This document shows positions 18,801 through 26,954 of a stretch of DNA of 64,000 nucleotides, piece after piece. The stretch comes from Bacteroidales bacterium. GTDB lineage: Bacteria > Bacteroidota > Bacteroidia > Bacteroidales > Lentimicrobiaceae. Location of the stretch: positions 124,001-188,000 of the forward strand of contig JADJEQ010000010.1 in the NCBI GenBank assembly GCA_016709025.1, written 5' to 3'. Positions within the stretch are counted from its first letter, which is position 1; every line of letters starts with the position of its first letter. Both the position numbers and the translations under genes were made by a program. The notes beneath the pieces are model-generated. The model did no database searches and was not told where the DNA came from. It saw nothing but the letters and a program-made list of their open reading frames with translations.

Positions 18801-19242
18801 TATGTTGCCGGACAGTTATATAACCAATATCACCGAAAGGCTTAGCCTGTATAAAGAACTCGATGGAATCAGCCGGGAAGAGGATTTGCTGAAATTCCAG
18901 GAGAAACTGATCGACCGGTTCGGGCAGGTACCGGAGCAAACGCAGGAGCTATTGAACACCATCCGTTTACGCCGGGCGGCACGCAGTCTCGGTTTTGAAA
19001 AAATCAGCCTGCGCAACGGCATCATGAATGCTACCTTTATCACGAATAAAGAATCACCATTTTACCAGAGTAACATTTTCAACACGGTGCTGCAGTTTAT
19101 TCAGATTTATCATAAAACCTGCCGTATGAAGGAGGTGAACGACAAGCTGAGCCTCACTTTCCGTGATGTGGATTCGGTTTCGAAGGCAATACAGGCTTTG
19201 GTTCCGCTGGAGGAGATGGTGGTAGGGGGCGAGGGACGGTAG
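15844..19242 (+). CDS. mfd: transcription-repair coupling factor Mfd
   Basis: 1132 residues, full length. Mfd pushes stalled RNA polymerase off DNA and recruits UvrA. N-terminal UvrB-like domains include VDFVIEPGQFSIRGGIVDVF; the polymerase-interaction domain has GDYVTHIDHGVGRFDGLEKI (near residue 445). The translocase motor has Walker A CGDVGFGKTEIAIR, DEEQKFGV (motif II), TATPIPRTL (motif III) and LHQLRGRVGRTNKKAF (motif VI), followed by the C-terminal TRCF domain. The start is GTG 15844, chosen because it precedes KASQLIDHY and follows a promoter element; there is no ATG in frame nearby. The last residues (VVGGEGR) merge with a GA-rich low-complexity tail. Confidence 0.96.
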   Translation: MKASQLIDHYRKSEAVAAIVALCNSNEPFRINLKGLTGSSTAVVAASVFTNAGPLHLIVLPEKEEAAYFFNDLENLLGEQETPFHKKKVLFFPTTYRRPYEIEKTDNINVLSRTEVMKRIGTRDGGTLVVTYPEALAEKVVSKAYLKKNTLRMGLGENLSIDFVIDLLTEYNFDRVDFVIEPGQFSIRGGIVDVFSFTNDRPYRIEFFGDDVESIRTFDPSNQLSIDQLDHVTITPNVQDRNLHEKRESFLAYVGRNAVVWMRDFAFAIDQTGKEFDKAVKAFAELSSDIKHLEPPALFCTADDFKSDILRHSLVEFGSHFLMKEGRQFAFNMLPQPSFNKNFDLLLQNLDENSAAGISNLILSDNPKQTERIQTIFSDLKANRGLTDKDLNYEVINLSLHEGFIDPENKLACYTDHQIFERYHKYRIRDGFAGKQAITMKEIYDLQPGDYVTHIDHGVGRFDGLEKIENNGRQQEAIRLIYQNNDILYVSIHSLHRISKYVGKEGTIPGLNKLGSNAWNKLKSKTKQRVKDIAKDLIQLYAERKAADGFSFNPDTYMQHELEASFIYEDTPDQVKATADVKRDLEKSYPMDRLVCGDVGFGKTEIAIRAAFKAVADSKQVAVLVPTTILALQHNKTFRERLKEFPCRVDYINRFKSAREQTQTLKDLADGKIDILIGTHRIVSQDVKFKDLGLMIIDEEQKFGVATKEKLKKMKVNVDTLTLTATPIPRTLQFSLMGARDLSVINTPPPNRYPVQTELHAFGEEIIRDAIHFELSRGGQVFVVNNRVNNIQEVAGMIQRLVPDAKIAIGHGQLDGHKLEKIMLDFVEGYYDVLVATTIIESGLDIPNVNTIIINEAQNYGLSDLHQLRGRVGRTNKKAFCYLLAPPMSVLTDEARKRLKAIEEFSELGSGFNIAMRDLDIRGAGNILGAEQSGFISEIGFEMYQRILDEAIMELKESDFKGLYDDYVPAQKDYVKECLIETDLEIMLPDSYITNITERLSLYKELDGISREEDLLKFQEKLIDRFGQVPEQTQELLNTIRLRRAARSLGFEKISLRNGIMNATFITNKESPFYQSNIFNTVLQFIQIYHKTCRMKEVNDKLSLTFRDVDSVSKAIQALVPLEEMVVGGEGR

Positions 19243-19267
19243 TAAGGGACGAGGGAAGCCAAACTGG

Positions 19268-19317
19268 GTTTTACCACAGTAGGGACACGACAATTCGTGT
19301 CCCTACTGTGGTAAAAC
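19268..19317. terminator. perfect 23-bp-stem palindrome after mfd (copy 3 of the GGGACACGACA family)
   Basis: Bases 19268-19290 are exactly complementary to 19295-19317 with a CAAT loop; the core is AGTAGGGACACGA / TCGTGTCCCTACT. It is 25 bp past the mfd stop and could end transcription, but no T-run follows. Shorter relatives sit at 10843 and 15773, so it is better seen as an interspersed palindromic element placed where it may also serve as a transcription barrier. Confidence 0.7.
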
Positions 19318-19379
19318 GTCTTCCTTGCTCTCCTGGCGAAATGTCCGGGACACCGCGGAGTTTATCCATAGGAACGAAT

Positions 19380-19505
19380 GGCTGAGCATTGCCCCACGAT
19401 CCACGCACCATGCTCCATGCCACATGCCCTATGCTCTGTTCCCTGTAGCAATTTTTGTCCCCTTGTCCCCATTTCTCCTTGTCCCCTTGTCTGCTGCAAA
19501 AGAAA
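19380..19505 (-). repeat. dispersed low-complexity words (CATGGAGCATGG and GACAAGGGGACAAGG)
   Basis: On the minus strand this reads GCAGACAAGGGGACAAGG, then TGGGGACAAGGGGACAAA, then CAGGGAACAGAGCATAGGGC and CATGGAGCATGG. The same words occur in the plus orientation at 47.4-47.7 kb, so this is a third copy of that family. The gap from 19318 to 19553 holds nothing else recognisable. Confidence 0.65.
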
Positions 19506-19553
19506 CGAATCCTAACTTTTCAAAATCGTGCCCTGCGCCCGGAAGAGTGAGAG

Positions 19554-19639
19554 TACCCTTGTTATTTTATAGGTTACATGTAAAAATACCCTTGTTATTT
19601 TATAGGATAACTATAAAAATACCCTTGTTATTTTAAATG
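19554..19639 (+). repeat. three 33-bp direct repeats upstream of the DUF4143-type ATPase
   Basis: Repeats start at 19554, 19587 and 19620 with an exact period of 33 bp; the third is cut to about 20 bp. Each begins TACCCTTGTTATTTTA. The second unit contains a perfect inverted repeat, ATTTTATAG with CTATAAAAT around GATAA. They end just ahead of the -7 element, so they probably form a cooperative operator. Confidence 0.8.
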
Positions 19640-19652
19640 TTTCGTATCTTTG
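19625..19652 (+). promoter_or_regulatory. promoter of the DUF4143-type ATPase gene
   Basis: TTG (19625-19627, inside the third 33-bp repeat), 17 bases, then TATCTTTG (19645-19652). The ATG at 19673 is 21 bases downstream. The -33 box lying in the repeat means a repeat-binding protein would block this promoter. Confidence 0.55.
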
Positions 19653-19672
19653 TGGTATTAAAAGTCAGAAAT

Positions 19673-20979
19673 ATGCAAAGGGATATTACCAGTTTATTTG
19701 TTCAATGGAAAGAAAGGACCGACCGTAAACCATTGATAGTGAGAGGAGCCAGGCAAACCGGGAAGTCTTACTCGATATCTGAATTCGGGAAGAACCATTT
19801 TAAAGGTCAAACGCATATTATAAACTTCGAAAAGAGGCCGGATTATTCAAAGATTTTTGACCTTAATTATGACATTACCAGAATCATTCCGGAACTGGAA
19901 GTGATGCTAAACAGCAGAATTGTGGTAGGTGAGGATTTATTATTTTTGATGAAATTCAGGCCTGCCCCAAAGCAATTGTGTCGTTGAGGTATTTTTATGA
20001 GCAATTCCCGGCGTTACATATAATTGCAGCAGGTTCATTACTTGAGTTTGTACTCGGCGATATTTCCTTCCCGGTCGGACGGGTACATCTGATTAACATG
20101 AGCCCGATGACATTCAGGGAATTCCTGATGGCTACCGGGAAATCATTGGCAGCTGAGGTCATCTCAGAAGAACCAAAAGCCTTGTCAGAAACCATACACA
20201 GCTTGTTGACAGAGGAGTTGAAAAAGTACTTCTTTATCGGTGGTATGCCTGAATGCGTGAAAACATACGTTGAAACGAACAGTATGCAGTCTGTTATTGA
20301 GATACAAACCGATTTGATCGAAACCTTCAGGCAGGATTTCTCAAAATACGGAGGGAGAACAGATAAAACCTGCCTTAATTCAGTTCTTTCAAACGTTCCC
20401 CAGAATATAGGACAGCAGATCAAATACTCAAGCCTTGCCGATGGGTTTACCAATCCAACCATTAAAAAGTCATTTGAACTTCTCGAAACCGCCCGTCTGA
20501 TCAGCAGGGTAAAAGCTACATCTCCTGCCGGACTTCCACTTGGAGCGGGTTCTTCCGACAAAAAATTCAAGGCAATTATGCTGGATATAGGTTTGCTTTC
20601 AAGCCTCAGTGGGCTGTCCTATCCAACTGAATATATGAAGACAGACCTTCTGGCTATTTTCCGGGGGGCATTGGCTGAACAATTTGTTGGTCAGGAAATC
20701 AGGGCTGTTTCTGAAAGCGGGCTTTACTATTGGTCAAGAGAGGCGCGCAACAGCAATGCCGAAACAGATTTCCTGATAGAGAAACAGGGGAAGATCATAC
20801 CCATTGAAGTGAAAAGCGGAAGTTCAGGCAGGTTGAAAAGCCTGCATTTATTATTGGATACATTTATAAATGTTGAATCCGCACTTGTATTTTCCGATGC
20901 CCGGTACGGTAATTTGCCTGAGCAGAAAATCAGTTTTATGCCATTGTACTTTGCAGCAGCAGCCGTAAAAAACACTTGA
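19673..20979 (+). pseudogene. ATP-binding protein with AAA_14 and DUF4143 domains, split by a -1 frameshift
   Basis: The N-terminal part (from ATG 19673) has QRDITSLFVQWKERTDRKPLIVRG style AAA_14 sequence with Walker A GARQTGKS. The C-terminal part carries AAGSLLEFVL, MSPMTFREFL and the nuclease-like DUF4143 end (NAETDFLIEKQGKIIPIEVKSG). The Walker B region should read LLFFDEIQACPKAIVSLRYF. It does so only if T5 at 19943-19947 is T6, so a single T is missing and the frame breaks. Restored length is about 435 residues, normal for the family. The role is unknown; a link to defence or toxin-antitoxin-like functions has been suggested for some relatives. The loss may be real or a homopolymer error. 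Confidence 0.85.
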
Positions 20980-21056
20980 AATAAAAAAAATCAGCGTTAT
21001 TTTCATTCGGTTTCCTCAATGGGGCAAATCAAATATCCTCAAACAAAGGGATTGGA

Positions 21057-21115
21057 TATACTGCTGTCAATATCCGGGTAAATAGTGCATACCCTGCTGT
21101 CAGTATCCGGATAAA
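21057..21115 (+). repeat. two direct copies of a CTGCTGTCA-TATCCGG repeat
   Basis: ACTGCTGTCAATATCCGGG and CCTGCTGTCAGTATCCGGA, each followed by TAAATA, lie 33 bp apart downstream of the ATPase gene. No function is evident. Confidence 0.5.
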
Positions 21116-21122
21116 TATTGAC

Positions 21123-21157
21123 ATATAAAAGGCTGCCCGCAAGGCAGCCTTTTATAT
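21123..21157. terminator. strong bidirectional terminator
   Basis: A 15-bp perfect stem (ATATAAAAGGCTGCC with its complement) and a CGCAA loop, with A-runs and T-runs on the two sides. It sits between convergent genes: the ATPase ending at 20979 and the DUF5689 lipoprotein ending at 21182. Confidence 0.85.
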
Positions 21158-21181
21158 TATTGCAGTAAAATTTCAATCCTG

Positions 21182-22840
21182 TTAGTCAGCACTTACAACC
21201 ACCCTGCTGATTTCCCAGGTTCCGGCTTTTACGGCAGTGCTTACATATTTGAACGCGATATGAATGTTCTGCCCTTCGAATGCCGACAAACTGATCTCGC
21301 TGGTGTTAACAAATGTCCAGGCATTACCGGCTGAGCGTGTATAGCCTGTTAATTCGGTCCAGGTAGCGCTATTGGGGTCGCCTGAGCCGCTGTAATTGGT
21401 GGAAACGAAGGCTTTGGTTTCTTCCAGCGTTCCGACATAATTTACGGCTTCACGGAAAATCAGTTTTACACCGGTTTTGCCGGCCAATGAGATGGAAGGT
21501 GAAATCAACCAGTCTTCATTAACGAAGTAAGTGGGGCTCACAAAGCCTGTCATGGTTACGCATCCTCCATCGAATGTATCACCACCCCAAACCTGATCAC
21601 CGGCAACGCTGAATTGCGAGAAGGTTCCTAGGGTACTGCTGAATTCTTCGGTAAAGAAACCGGTAGCAGGAACAATGCCGCTTCCGTCGAGCCAGTAGCC
21701 ACTGGTATTTTTCATTCCAGGCTGAGTAAAATAGGGCTCAAGTGTACCCAGAACCATAACAAGTTTACCTTTATTTCCGGGAACTGTTACCAGACTGAGG
21801 GCATCGCGGATAGCACCTGCAGGTAATTGTACCGGAATACAATTTGCAACATTGGTTTCTTCGGCAGTAGCAGCAATCAGGAAGTTTGAATTTGTTACGA
21901 ACGGTCCGGCAAAATTCGGAACGTTTTCGGTGCCGACTTCGATGTTACCAACAATGTAACCTTCAACCCAAACGGGGTTTGCACTTGATGTACCCATACC
22001 ACGGACAACGTCATACGGATCTTCAAAAGTACCTGTTCCACTGCCAGGAGGAGGAGGAGCCACACCACCGAAGTCCTGTATGTCAGCTGTATCGCGGAGA
22101 GTAAGCTGCCAGGTAGAGCCGAATAAGCCGAGGATTCCGGTAACTTTTCCATATCCGCCCGGAATGGTATCGCTGGCAAAATTGGAGAAACTACTGGTTC
22201 TGACAACCATTGATTTTCCGCTCTGATCCATCATGGTGCGGTCGGTAGCTGATACATCCTGTGGAGCCCAGATTTCGCCGACTTCGGCAAAACGAACGTC
22301 CTCGAAGGTAACAAGTTTACTTACCCGGTCCATATTCAGATCATTCAGGGTAATGAGTTCAGGTTCAACTTCTGCACCAGGAAGACTGTCGCGGAATAAA
22401 TGCGCTGAAATATAAACCTCCGGCAGACGGCCAATTCCACCATTATAGAGGTAGCCCAATTGAATAAGATTGTTGTAGTCGCCGATATACATGTCTTTGC
22501 ATTTGATAAAAATGCGCTGTCCGAGTTTATACTCATTGTAGAGCGAAGTCTTGTCGATTGAAAGCTCAATCCCTGCGGTTTCGTCCTGAATGGTCATTTT
22601 TTTGTAGAGGTTACCACTTTCATCGTTTGCAGTAACAATACCGCTGATGATGATGTCTTCCTCAATCAGCTGGAAAGCTGTATAGGAAGCCTTTAGTTCA
22701 GCTATGGTTGTATTACGGTCAAAATCAACCGTCGGAATGTTGATAGGGGGTTCGTCAAATTCGCCATCCACACAGGCGGTAAAGGTGGTCGATGCAAGGA
22801 TAAGGAAAAGTCCTGCGAAAAGTTGCCAGATTTTTTTCAT
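21182..22840 (-). CDS. DUF5689-domain lipoprotein with C-terminal choice-of-anchor-J-like domain
   Basis: 552 residues. The signal peptide ends in a lipobox (TFTACV, Cys at about 22). Residues 40-240 are DUF5689 (OB-fold-like: IIISGIVTANDESGNLYKKMTIQDETAGIEL). A second OB-like unit of the DUF6359 kind follows (GTFEDPYDVVRGM...VWVEGYIVGNIEVG). The last 160 residues look like a jelly-roll of the choice-of-anchor J type (FFTEEFSSTLGTFSQFSVAG). It is probably tethered on the outer surface. It is 30 bp downstream of the TonB-dependent receptor on the same strand, so the two are an operon. OB folds and the divergent secreted nuclease suggest handling of nucleic acid, which is inference. Confidence 0.85.
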   Translation of the reverse strand: MKKIWQLFAGLFLILASTTFTACVDGEFDEPPINIPTVDFDRNTTIAELKASYTAFQLIEEDIIISGIVTANDESGNLYKKMTIQDETAGIELSIDKTSLYNEYKLGQRIFIKCKDMYIGDYNNLIQLGYLYNGGIGRLPEVYISAHLFRDSLPGAEVEPELITLNDLNMDRVSKLVTFEDVRFAEVGEIWAPQDVSATDRTMMDQSGKSMVVRTSSFSNFASDTIPGGYGKVTGILGLFGSTWQLTLRDTADIQDFGGVAPPPPGSGTGTFEDPYDVVRGMGTSSANPVWVEGYIVGNIEVGTENVPNFAGPFVTNSNFLIAATAEETNVANCIPVQLPAGAIRDALSLVTVPGNKGKLVMVLGTLEPYFTQPGMKNTSGYWLDGSGIVPATGFFTEEFSSTLGTFSQFSVAGDQVWGGDTFDGGCVTMTGFVSPTYFVNEDWLISPSISLAGKTGVKLIFREAVNYVGTLEETKAFVSTNYSGSGDPNSATWTELTGYTRSAGNAWTFVNTSEISLSAFEGQNIHIAFKYVSTAVKAGTWEISRVVVSAD

Positions 22841-22870
22841 ATGTTTTGATTGTTTTTTCTTGTTTGGGAA

Positions 22871-25606
22871 TTAGAAGCGGAACCCGATGTTCAGGAAGAA
22901 AGTCCTGCCATTGAGGTAATAGTATTTGGGAGGAAATTTATTAAGGTCCTTGTTTACAAAATCGAAACGCATTTGTTCATAGCCACCTGTAATGATTTCC
23001 ATATTGTTGAGAATATTGGAGACGCTGAAGTTGAGGTTCAGGTAGTATTTATCCATCAGGCGGAACGATTTTCCAACAGAGGCATCGAGTGTAAGGCCGC
23101 CCGGTAGTTTTTCCTGTTTGGTAATTTCGCTGATCATCGGATCGCCTTCTCCAAGGTTGGAAATGGCCATCGAGGTACGCCGTTCGGGATTGAAATCAAG
23201 GTATATGTTGTCGTAATAGTTCACGTTAACGTCGATAAACAGGAAATCCGGGCCTGAATATTTAAGTCCGAGTGAAGTCGCAGTCTGCGGTGTACCCGAA
23301 ACATAGAAATACTTTGAATAAATTTTTCCGTACCTGTCGGGCGATGAGCCGTTTTCAACAGTCAACACGCCGTCAGGGCGGTTTGTGTAACGGTAGTTGC
23401 CAAGATTGGCAGCAGCAACCACTGCGAAAGCAGCATTGAGTTTTACTTCAGCACCTGCCTCTATTCCCTGGTGAACCTTGCTCATATTGTACATGGCCTG
23501 GTTGACGAATGTGCGAAGAGAGTCGTGGTAAAAACTGTTGATCTCGTTCTGGTTGTTAAAGATCGTATGATAAACCGTAATGCGGGCTTTCACCATCGGG
23601 GAACGGAAGTGGTAACTCAACTCTCCGCTGATGATTTCCTCACTTTTCAGATCAGGAACAACAGCATCGCGCACCCTTGAAGAAAGGTAAGAATTGCGGA
23701 TGTAAGGAGCGCGGGTCATGTATGTTGCATTGGCTTCAATAAAGTGACGGCCTGTAACCTTGTAGGTTGCCCCGGCTTTGACTGCATAGTCGAAGAAGTT
23801 GTGTTTTTCGCCTGTACCATAAGAGGTCTCAGGGTAACGCCCGTTACGCATAAAGCCTTCACGCCAGAAGGAAGTATATGTCAATTGAAGTCCGGCATAA
23901 TAATCAACTTTCGGGGATGAAAAATTAGCAACACCCCAGAGATTGCCGGTATTCTGATGAAGTTTATAGTCATAGCCGAATTTATCGTCGACCTTTACCA
24001 CCTGGTTTGGATTGTTCAGGTCGTTCTGAACGGTGGTATCGTTGCCCGGGAAATCACGTTCGGCAAACTGGTCAATATCGACCCAATATTCACCACCTAA
24101 AAGATCTTCAATGGTTTTATAATAGGTACCAATGGTTGAATTTAACTCAATACCGCCATCAAACTTAATACGGTCATTGATTGCGTGGTTAATCACCGAA
24201 TTCAGGTTAATCTGCTGCTGATCGGTGTGGCGGTTTTCGATGATGTAACGGGCTTGCTTACCATCGAGATTCGCCAGGTAATTGATCTGATACAGTTTGT
24301 CCCAGTTAATCTGGCTCACCGATTGATCGTTTTTCCATAACTCTGTAAGAGCTTCTGCAATGGCCGGGTCGTAAACAGGTTCATTGGGATAGGAAGCCAC
24401 TGAAGGATAATAGCTTGGCAGATAACGGTAGTAGTCCGGTCGGGGATCGGACGAGTTGTACCAGTTTAATGCTGTAGTTCCTGTTTTCCCAAACAAATAG
24501 GAGGCGGCACTGGTTACCAGGGTTTTATCACTGATTTTCCAATAATGGTTAAGAATCATCACAGGCTGGTTCATGATGCGCATGCGTGCATTGCGTTTTT
24601 CACCGTTCTGATATCCCCAGTTTGGATTATAATAATTGTTGTCGGTCAGGTCGTAGGTTTCCTGAAAAGAACCGCCCTGCATACCACGGCGAACCGGCGC
24701 TGCAAAGGCTGTGAAAGCCAGGCTGTGTTTCTCGTTGAGTTTCTTTTCAATACCAAGAAACCATGACCATGCGTCGTAAGGTGTACCTTCAATATATCCT
24801 TCCTGTCCCCAACGTCTTGATCCCGTGAAGGTAAATGCCCATCCATTGTCCATCAGACCGGTGGAATGTGTCAGCATCAGGCGGTTCGTATTTGTCCGGT
24901 TGGAGAGACTATAGGTTAATTTGGTTTGAGCGCGCTGTTGCGAAGCCCTCACAATGATGTTGGTTACACCTCCCAGGTTGCCGAATGAAAACGAAGAGGG
25001 GGCAAGGCCATTTTCGGAAACCTTGTTGCGGGTAGCATCGTTCAGTCCGCCCCATAAGGCCCAGGTAGTACGCCCGGTTTCGACATCGTTGATCGGAATA
25101 TTGCCAATGTAGGTTCCACTCAGATCGTTGTCATAACCGCGCATCCTGAAATAAGCCGGACCAAAAGTATAAGCAGCAACCGACTCAAAAACATCACTGC
25201 CTGATGTAAGCAGCCCTGAAACAGCCTGGCCGTTGCCATCGTCTTCCGAGTCTAGCGCGGTAACATTTACTTCCGATAAACCACTGCTTGCAGCGTCTGA
25301 AGCAATTGTCGGCAGCATTTTAATAGTACCCAGGTTCGTTGTTTCAGCGACCGTGATCTGTTGGGTAATATCCTGATAACCAGAGCTTGTGAATACAACC
25401 ATACAGTCACCGGGGGTAAGGCCGGAGAGGTTGAAAATCCCCTCATTATCAGTAACAGTTTGCTGGGTAGCTACCTTCACCGTTACAGAAGGTATAGCCT
25501 TTCCGCTCTCCGAATCGGTTATTCTTCCGGTAATTGATCCGGTTTGAGCAAACAATCCCAGAAGCGGGCTAAAGGCCAGCAATAAGATGAATAGCTTTTG
25601 TTTCAT
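22871..25606 (-). CDS. TonB-dependent receptor with CarboxypepD_reg-like N-terminal domain
   Basis: About 911 residues from ATG 25606. An in-frame ATG 39 bases further up lacks the signal peptide at its start, so MKQKLFILLLAFSPLLGLFAQ is taken as the N-terminus. After the signal come a carboxypeptidase-regulatory-like domain (GSITGRITDSESGKAIPSVTVKV), a plug domain (RMRGYDNDLSGTYIGNIPIN) and a 22-strand-type barrel ending in RTFFLNIGFRF with the terminal Phe. No SusD partner is present; the next gene is a DUF5689 lipoprotein. TonB receptors pull bulky ligands through the outer membrane. With the neighbouring nuclease, the ligand may be nucleotide- or phosphate-containing. Confidence 0.92.
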   Translation of the reverse strand: MKQKLFILLLAFSPLLGLFAQTGSITGRITDSESGKAIPSVTVKVATQQTVTDNEGIFNLSGLTPGDCMVVFTSSGYQDITQQITVAETTNLGTIKMLPTIASDAASSGLSEVNVTALDSEDDGNGQAVSGLLTSGSDVFESVAAYTFGPAYFRMRGYDNDLSGTYIGNIPINDVETGRTTWALWGGLNDATRNKVSENGLAPSSFSFGNLGGVTNIIVRASQQRAQTKLTYSLSNRTNTNRLMLTHSTGLMDNGWAFTFTGSRRWGQEGYIEGTPYDAWSWFLGIEKKLNEKHSLAFTAFAAPVRRGMQGGSFQETYDLTDNNYYNPNWGYQNGEKRNARMRIMNQPVMILNHYWKISDKTLVTSAASYLFGKTGTTALNWYNSSDPRPDYYRYLPSYYPSVASYPNEPVYDPAIAEALTELWKNDQSVSQINWDKLYQINYLANLDGKQARYIIENRHTDQQQINLNSVINHAINDRIKFDGGIELNSTIGTYYKTIEDLLGGEYWVDIDQFAERDFPGNDTTVQNDLNNPNQVVKVDDKFGYDYKLHQNTGNLWGVANFSSPKVDYYAGLQLTYTSFWREGFMRNGRYPETSYGTGEKHNFFDYAVKAGATYKVTGRHFIEANATYMTRAPYIRNSYLSSRVRDAVVPDLKSEEIISGELSYHFRSPMVKARITVYHTIFNNQNEINSFYHDSLRTFVNQAMYNMSKVHQGIEAGAEVKLNAAFAVVAAANLGNYRYTNRPDGVLTVENGSSPDRYGKIYSKYFYVSGTPQTATSLGLKYSGPDFLFIDVNVNYYDNIYLDFNPERRTSMAISNLGEGDPMISEITKQEKLPGGLTLDASVGKSFRLMDKYYLNLNFSVSNILNNMEIITGGYEQMRFDFVNKDLNKFPPKYYYLNGRTFFLNIGFRF

Positions 25607-25781
25607 GTAAATTAATTTAAAGGGAATTATATTTTTCGATGTCAATTTTGCATTGGGGTAGAAACCGGCATTTTAACAAAATTTGTGCAAATGAACGAAA
25701 AATTGTGGCAATAGGGAAATATAATCTGAATTAAAAAAAAGAAATCAGCTTTCTTCAAATGTTTTAATCCGGGAATATAAA

Positions 25782-25789
25782 TATCTTTG
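25782..25789 (+). promoter_or_regulatory. -7 promoter element for the endonuclease/phosphatase gene
   Basis: TATCTTTG matches TAnnTTTG, 44 bases upstream of the ATG at 25834. No clear -33 box is seen. Confidence 0.5.
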
Positions 25790-25833
25790 TTGCCCCTTTC
25801 TTCAGGGGGCTCTCCAACTATTAACAGCCAGTT

Positions 25834-26880
25834 ATGAAAATCACTTCTGCAGATTCTATTTTTTTAACGCTTATTCTTGCCGGTCTTCTTTCGGTCATGG
25901 CCATTTCTGCCAGAGCCCAGGAGAAAACCTACAAGGCTTCCTGCATCGCTTTTTACAATCTTGAAAATTTGTTCGACACCATCGATGACCCAAATACCAA
26001 CGATGCGGAATTTTTACCAGGCGGTATAAACAAGTGGACAACAAAGCGTTACCAGGAAAAGCTTTCAAACATGGCTAAAGTGATTGGAGGTATCGGATCG
26101 GAAATGGTCAAGAATGGTCCAACAATCATTGGAGTTTCTGAAATTGAAAATATCACGGTACTCGAAGACCTGATTAAAACACCACCACTCAATGGAATGG
26201 GGTATAGGATTGTGCACTATGATTCACCCGACAAAAGAGGTGTAGATGTTGGTCTTCTTTACAAGGAATCGGCTTTTAAAGTTACAAATTCAACAACCAA
26301 CCGTCTGAATATGCCAGGCATGACTGATTGGTATAGCCGAGACCAACTGGTGGTTTCAGGCGAACTTGACGGAGAGTTGATCAGTGTGATCGTCAATCAC
26401 TGGCCTTCACGCCGAAGTGGTCCGGAATACCGGGAGGAAGCTGCTAAACTCAGTCGTAAACTGAGCGATTCCCTTTACCGTGAGCACAAAGATGCCAAGA
26501 TTTTTATTATGGGTGACCTCAACGATGACCCTACCGATAAAAGCGTTTTAAAAGTGTTGGGTGCAAAAGGAAAGAAAGAAGATGTTGTGAAAGGAGATCT
26601 GTTTAATCCAATGTGGCAGCTTTTGCGCGATGGGGTCGGCTCATTGGCTTATCGCGACGCCTGGAATCTTTTTGACCAGATTATTGTTTCTGAGCCTTTA
26701 CTATCGGACAACGGCAAAGGATGGAAGTTTTATAAAGCTAAAGTTTATAACGAAAAGTTCCTCATTCAAAAAGACGGACCATACGCCGGATACCCCTTCC
26801 GTACTTTTGCCGGAGGAGCCTACACCGGAGGTTACAGCGACCATTTCCCGACCTATCTGTTTTTAGTTAAGGAAAAATAG
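25834..26880 (+). CDS. secreted endonuclease/exonuclease/phosphatase family protein
   Basis: 348 residues with a signal peptide (LILAGLLSVMAISARAQ). The EEP catalytic set is present: Asn in FYNLENLFD, Glu in GVSEIEN, RGVDVGLLY, His in NHWPSR, GDLNDDP (Asp/Asn pair) and the final SDHFP. These Mg2+ enzymes cut nucleic acids or phosphoesters. It is divergent from the TonB receptor and DUF5689 lipoprotein, which suggests one system that digests extracellular DNA or phosphoesters and imports products. Whether the substrate is DNA or a lipid/sugar phosphate cannot be told. Confidence 0.92.
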   Translation: MKITSADSIFLTLILAGLLSVMAISARAQEKTYKASCIAFYNLENLFDTIDDPNTNDAEFLPGGINKWTTKRYQEKLSNMAKVIGGIGSEMVKNGPTIIGVSEIENITVLEDLIKTPPLNGMGYRIVHYDSPDKRGVDVGLLYKESAFKVTNSTTNRLNMPGMTDWYSRDQLVVSGELDGELISVIVNHWPSRRSGPEYREEAAKLSRKLSDSLYREHKDAKIFIMGDLNDDPTDKSVLKVLGAKGKKEDVVKGDLFNPMWQLLRDGVGSLAYRDAWNLFDQIIVSEPLLSDNGKGWKFYKAKVYNEKFLIQKDGPYAGYPFRTFAGGAYTGGYSDHFPTYLFLVKEK

Positions 26881-26954
26881 CATCTTAGCTTTAACATCTT
26901 TTGGGTTTTCTTTTTTAAAAATTGACTTAATTTAGCATCCTAATCTGAAGATTT

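Noticed and set aside
18046..18939. Open frame of about 297 codons on the minus strand inside mfd
   Set aside because: Antisense shadow of a well-conserved gene; no family features and the frame follows mfd codon structure.
19554..19639. 33-bp repeats as a possible CRISPR array
   Set aside because: The repeat period is 33 with no unique spacers, and no cas genes are near. An operator fits better.
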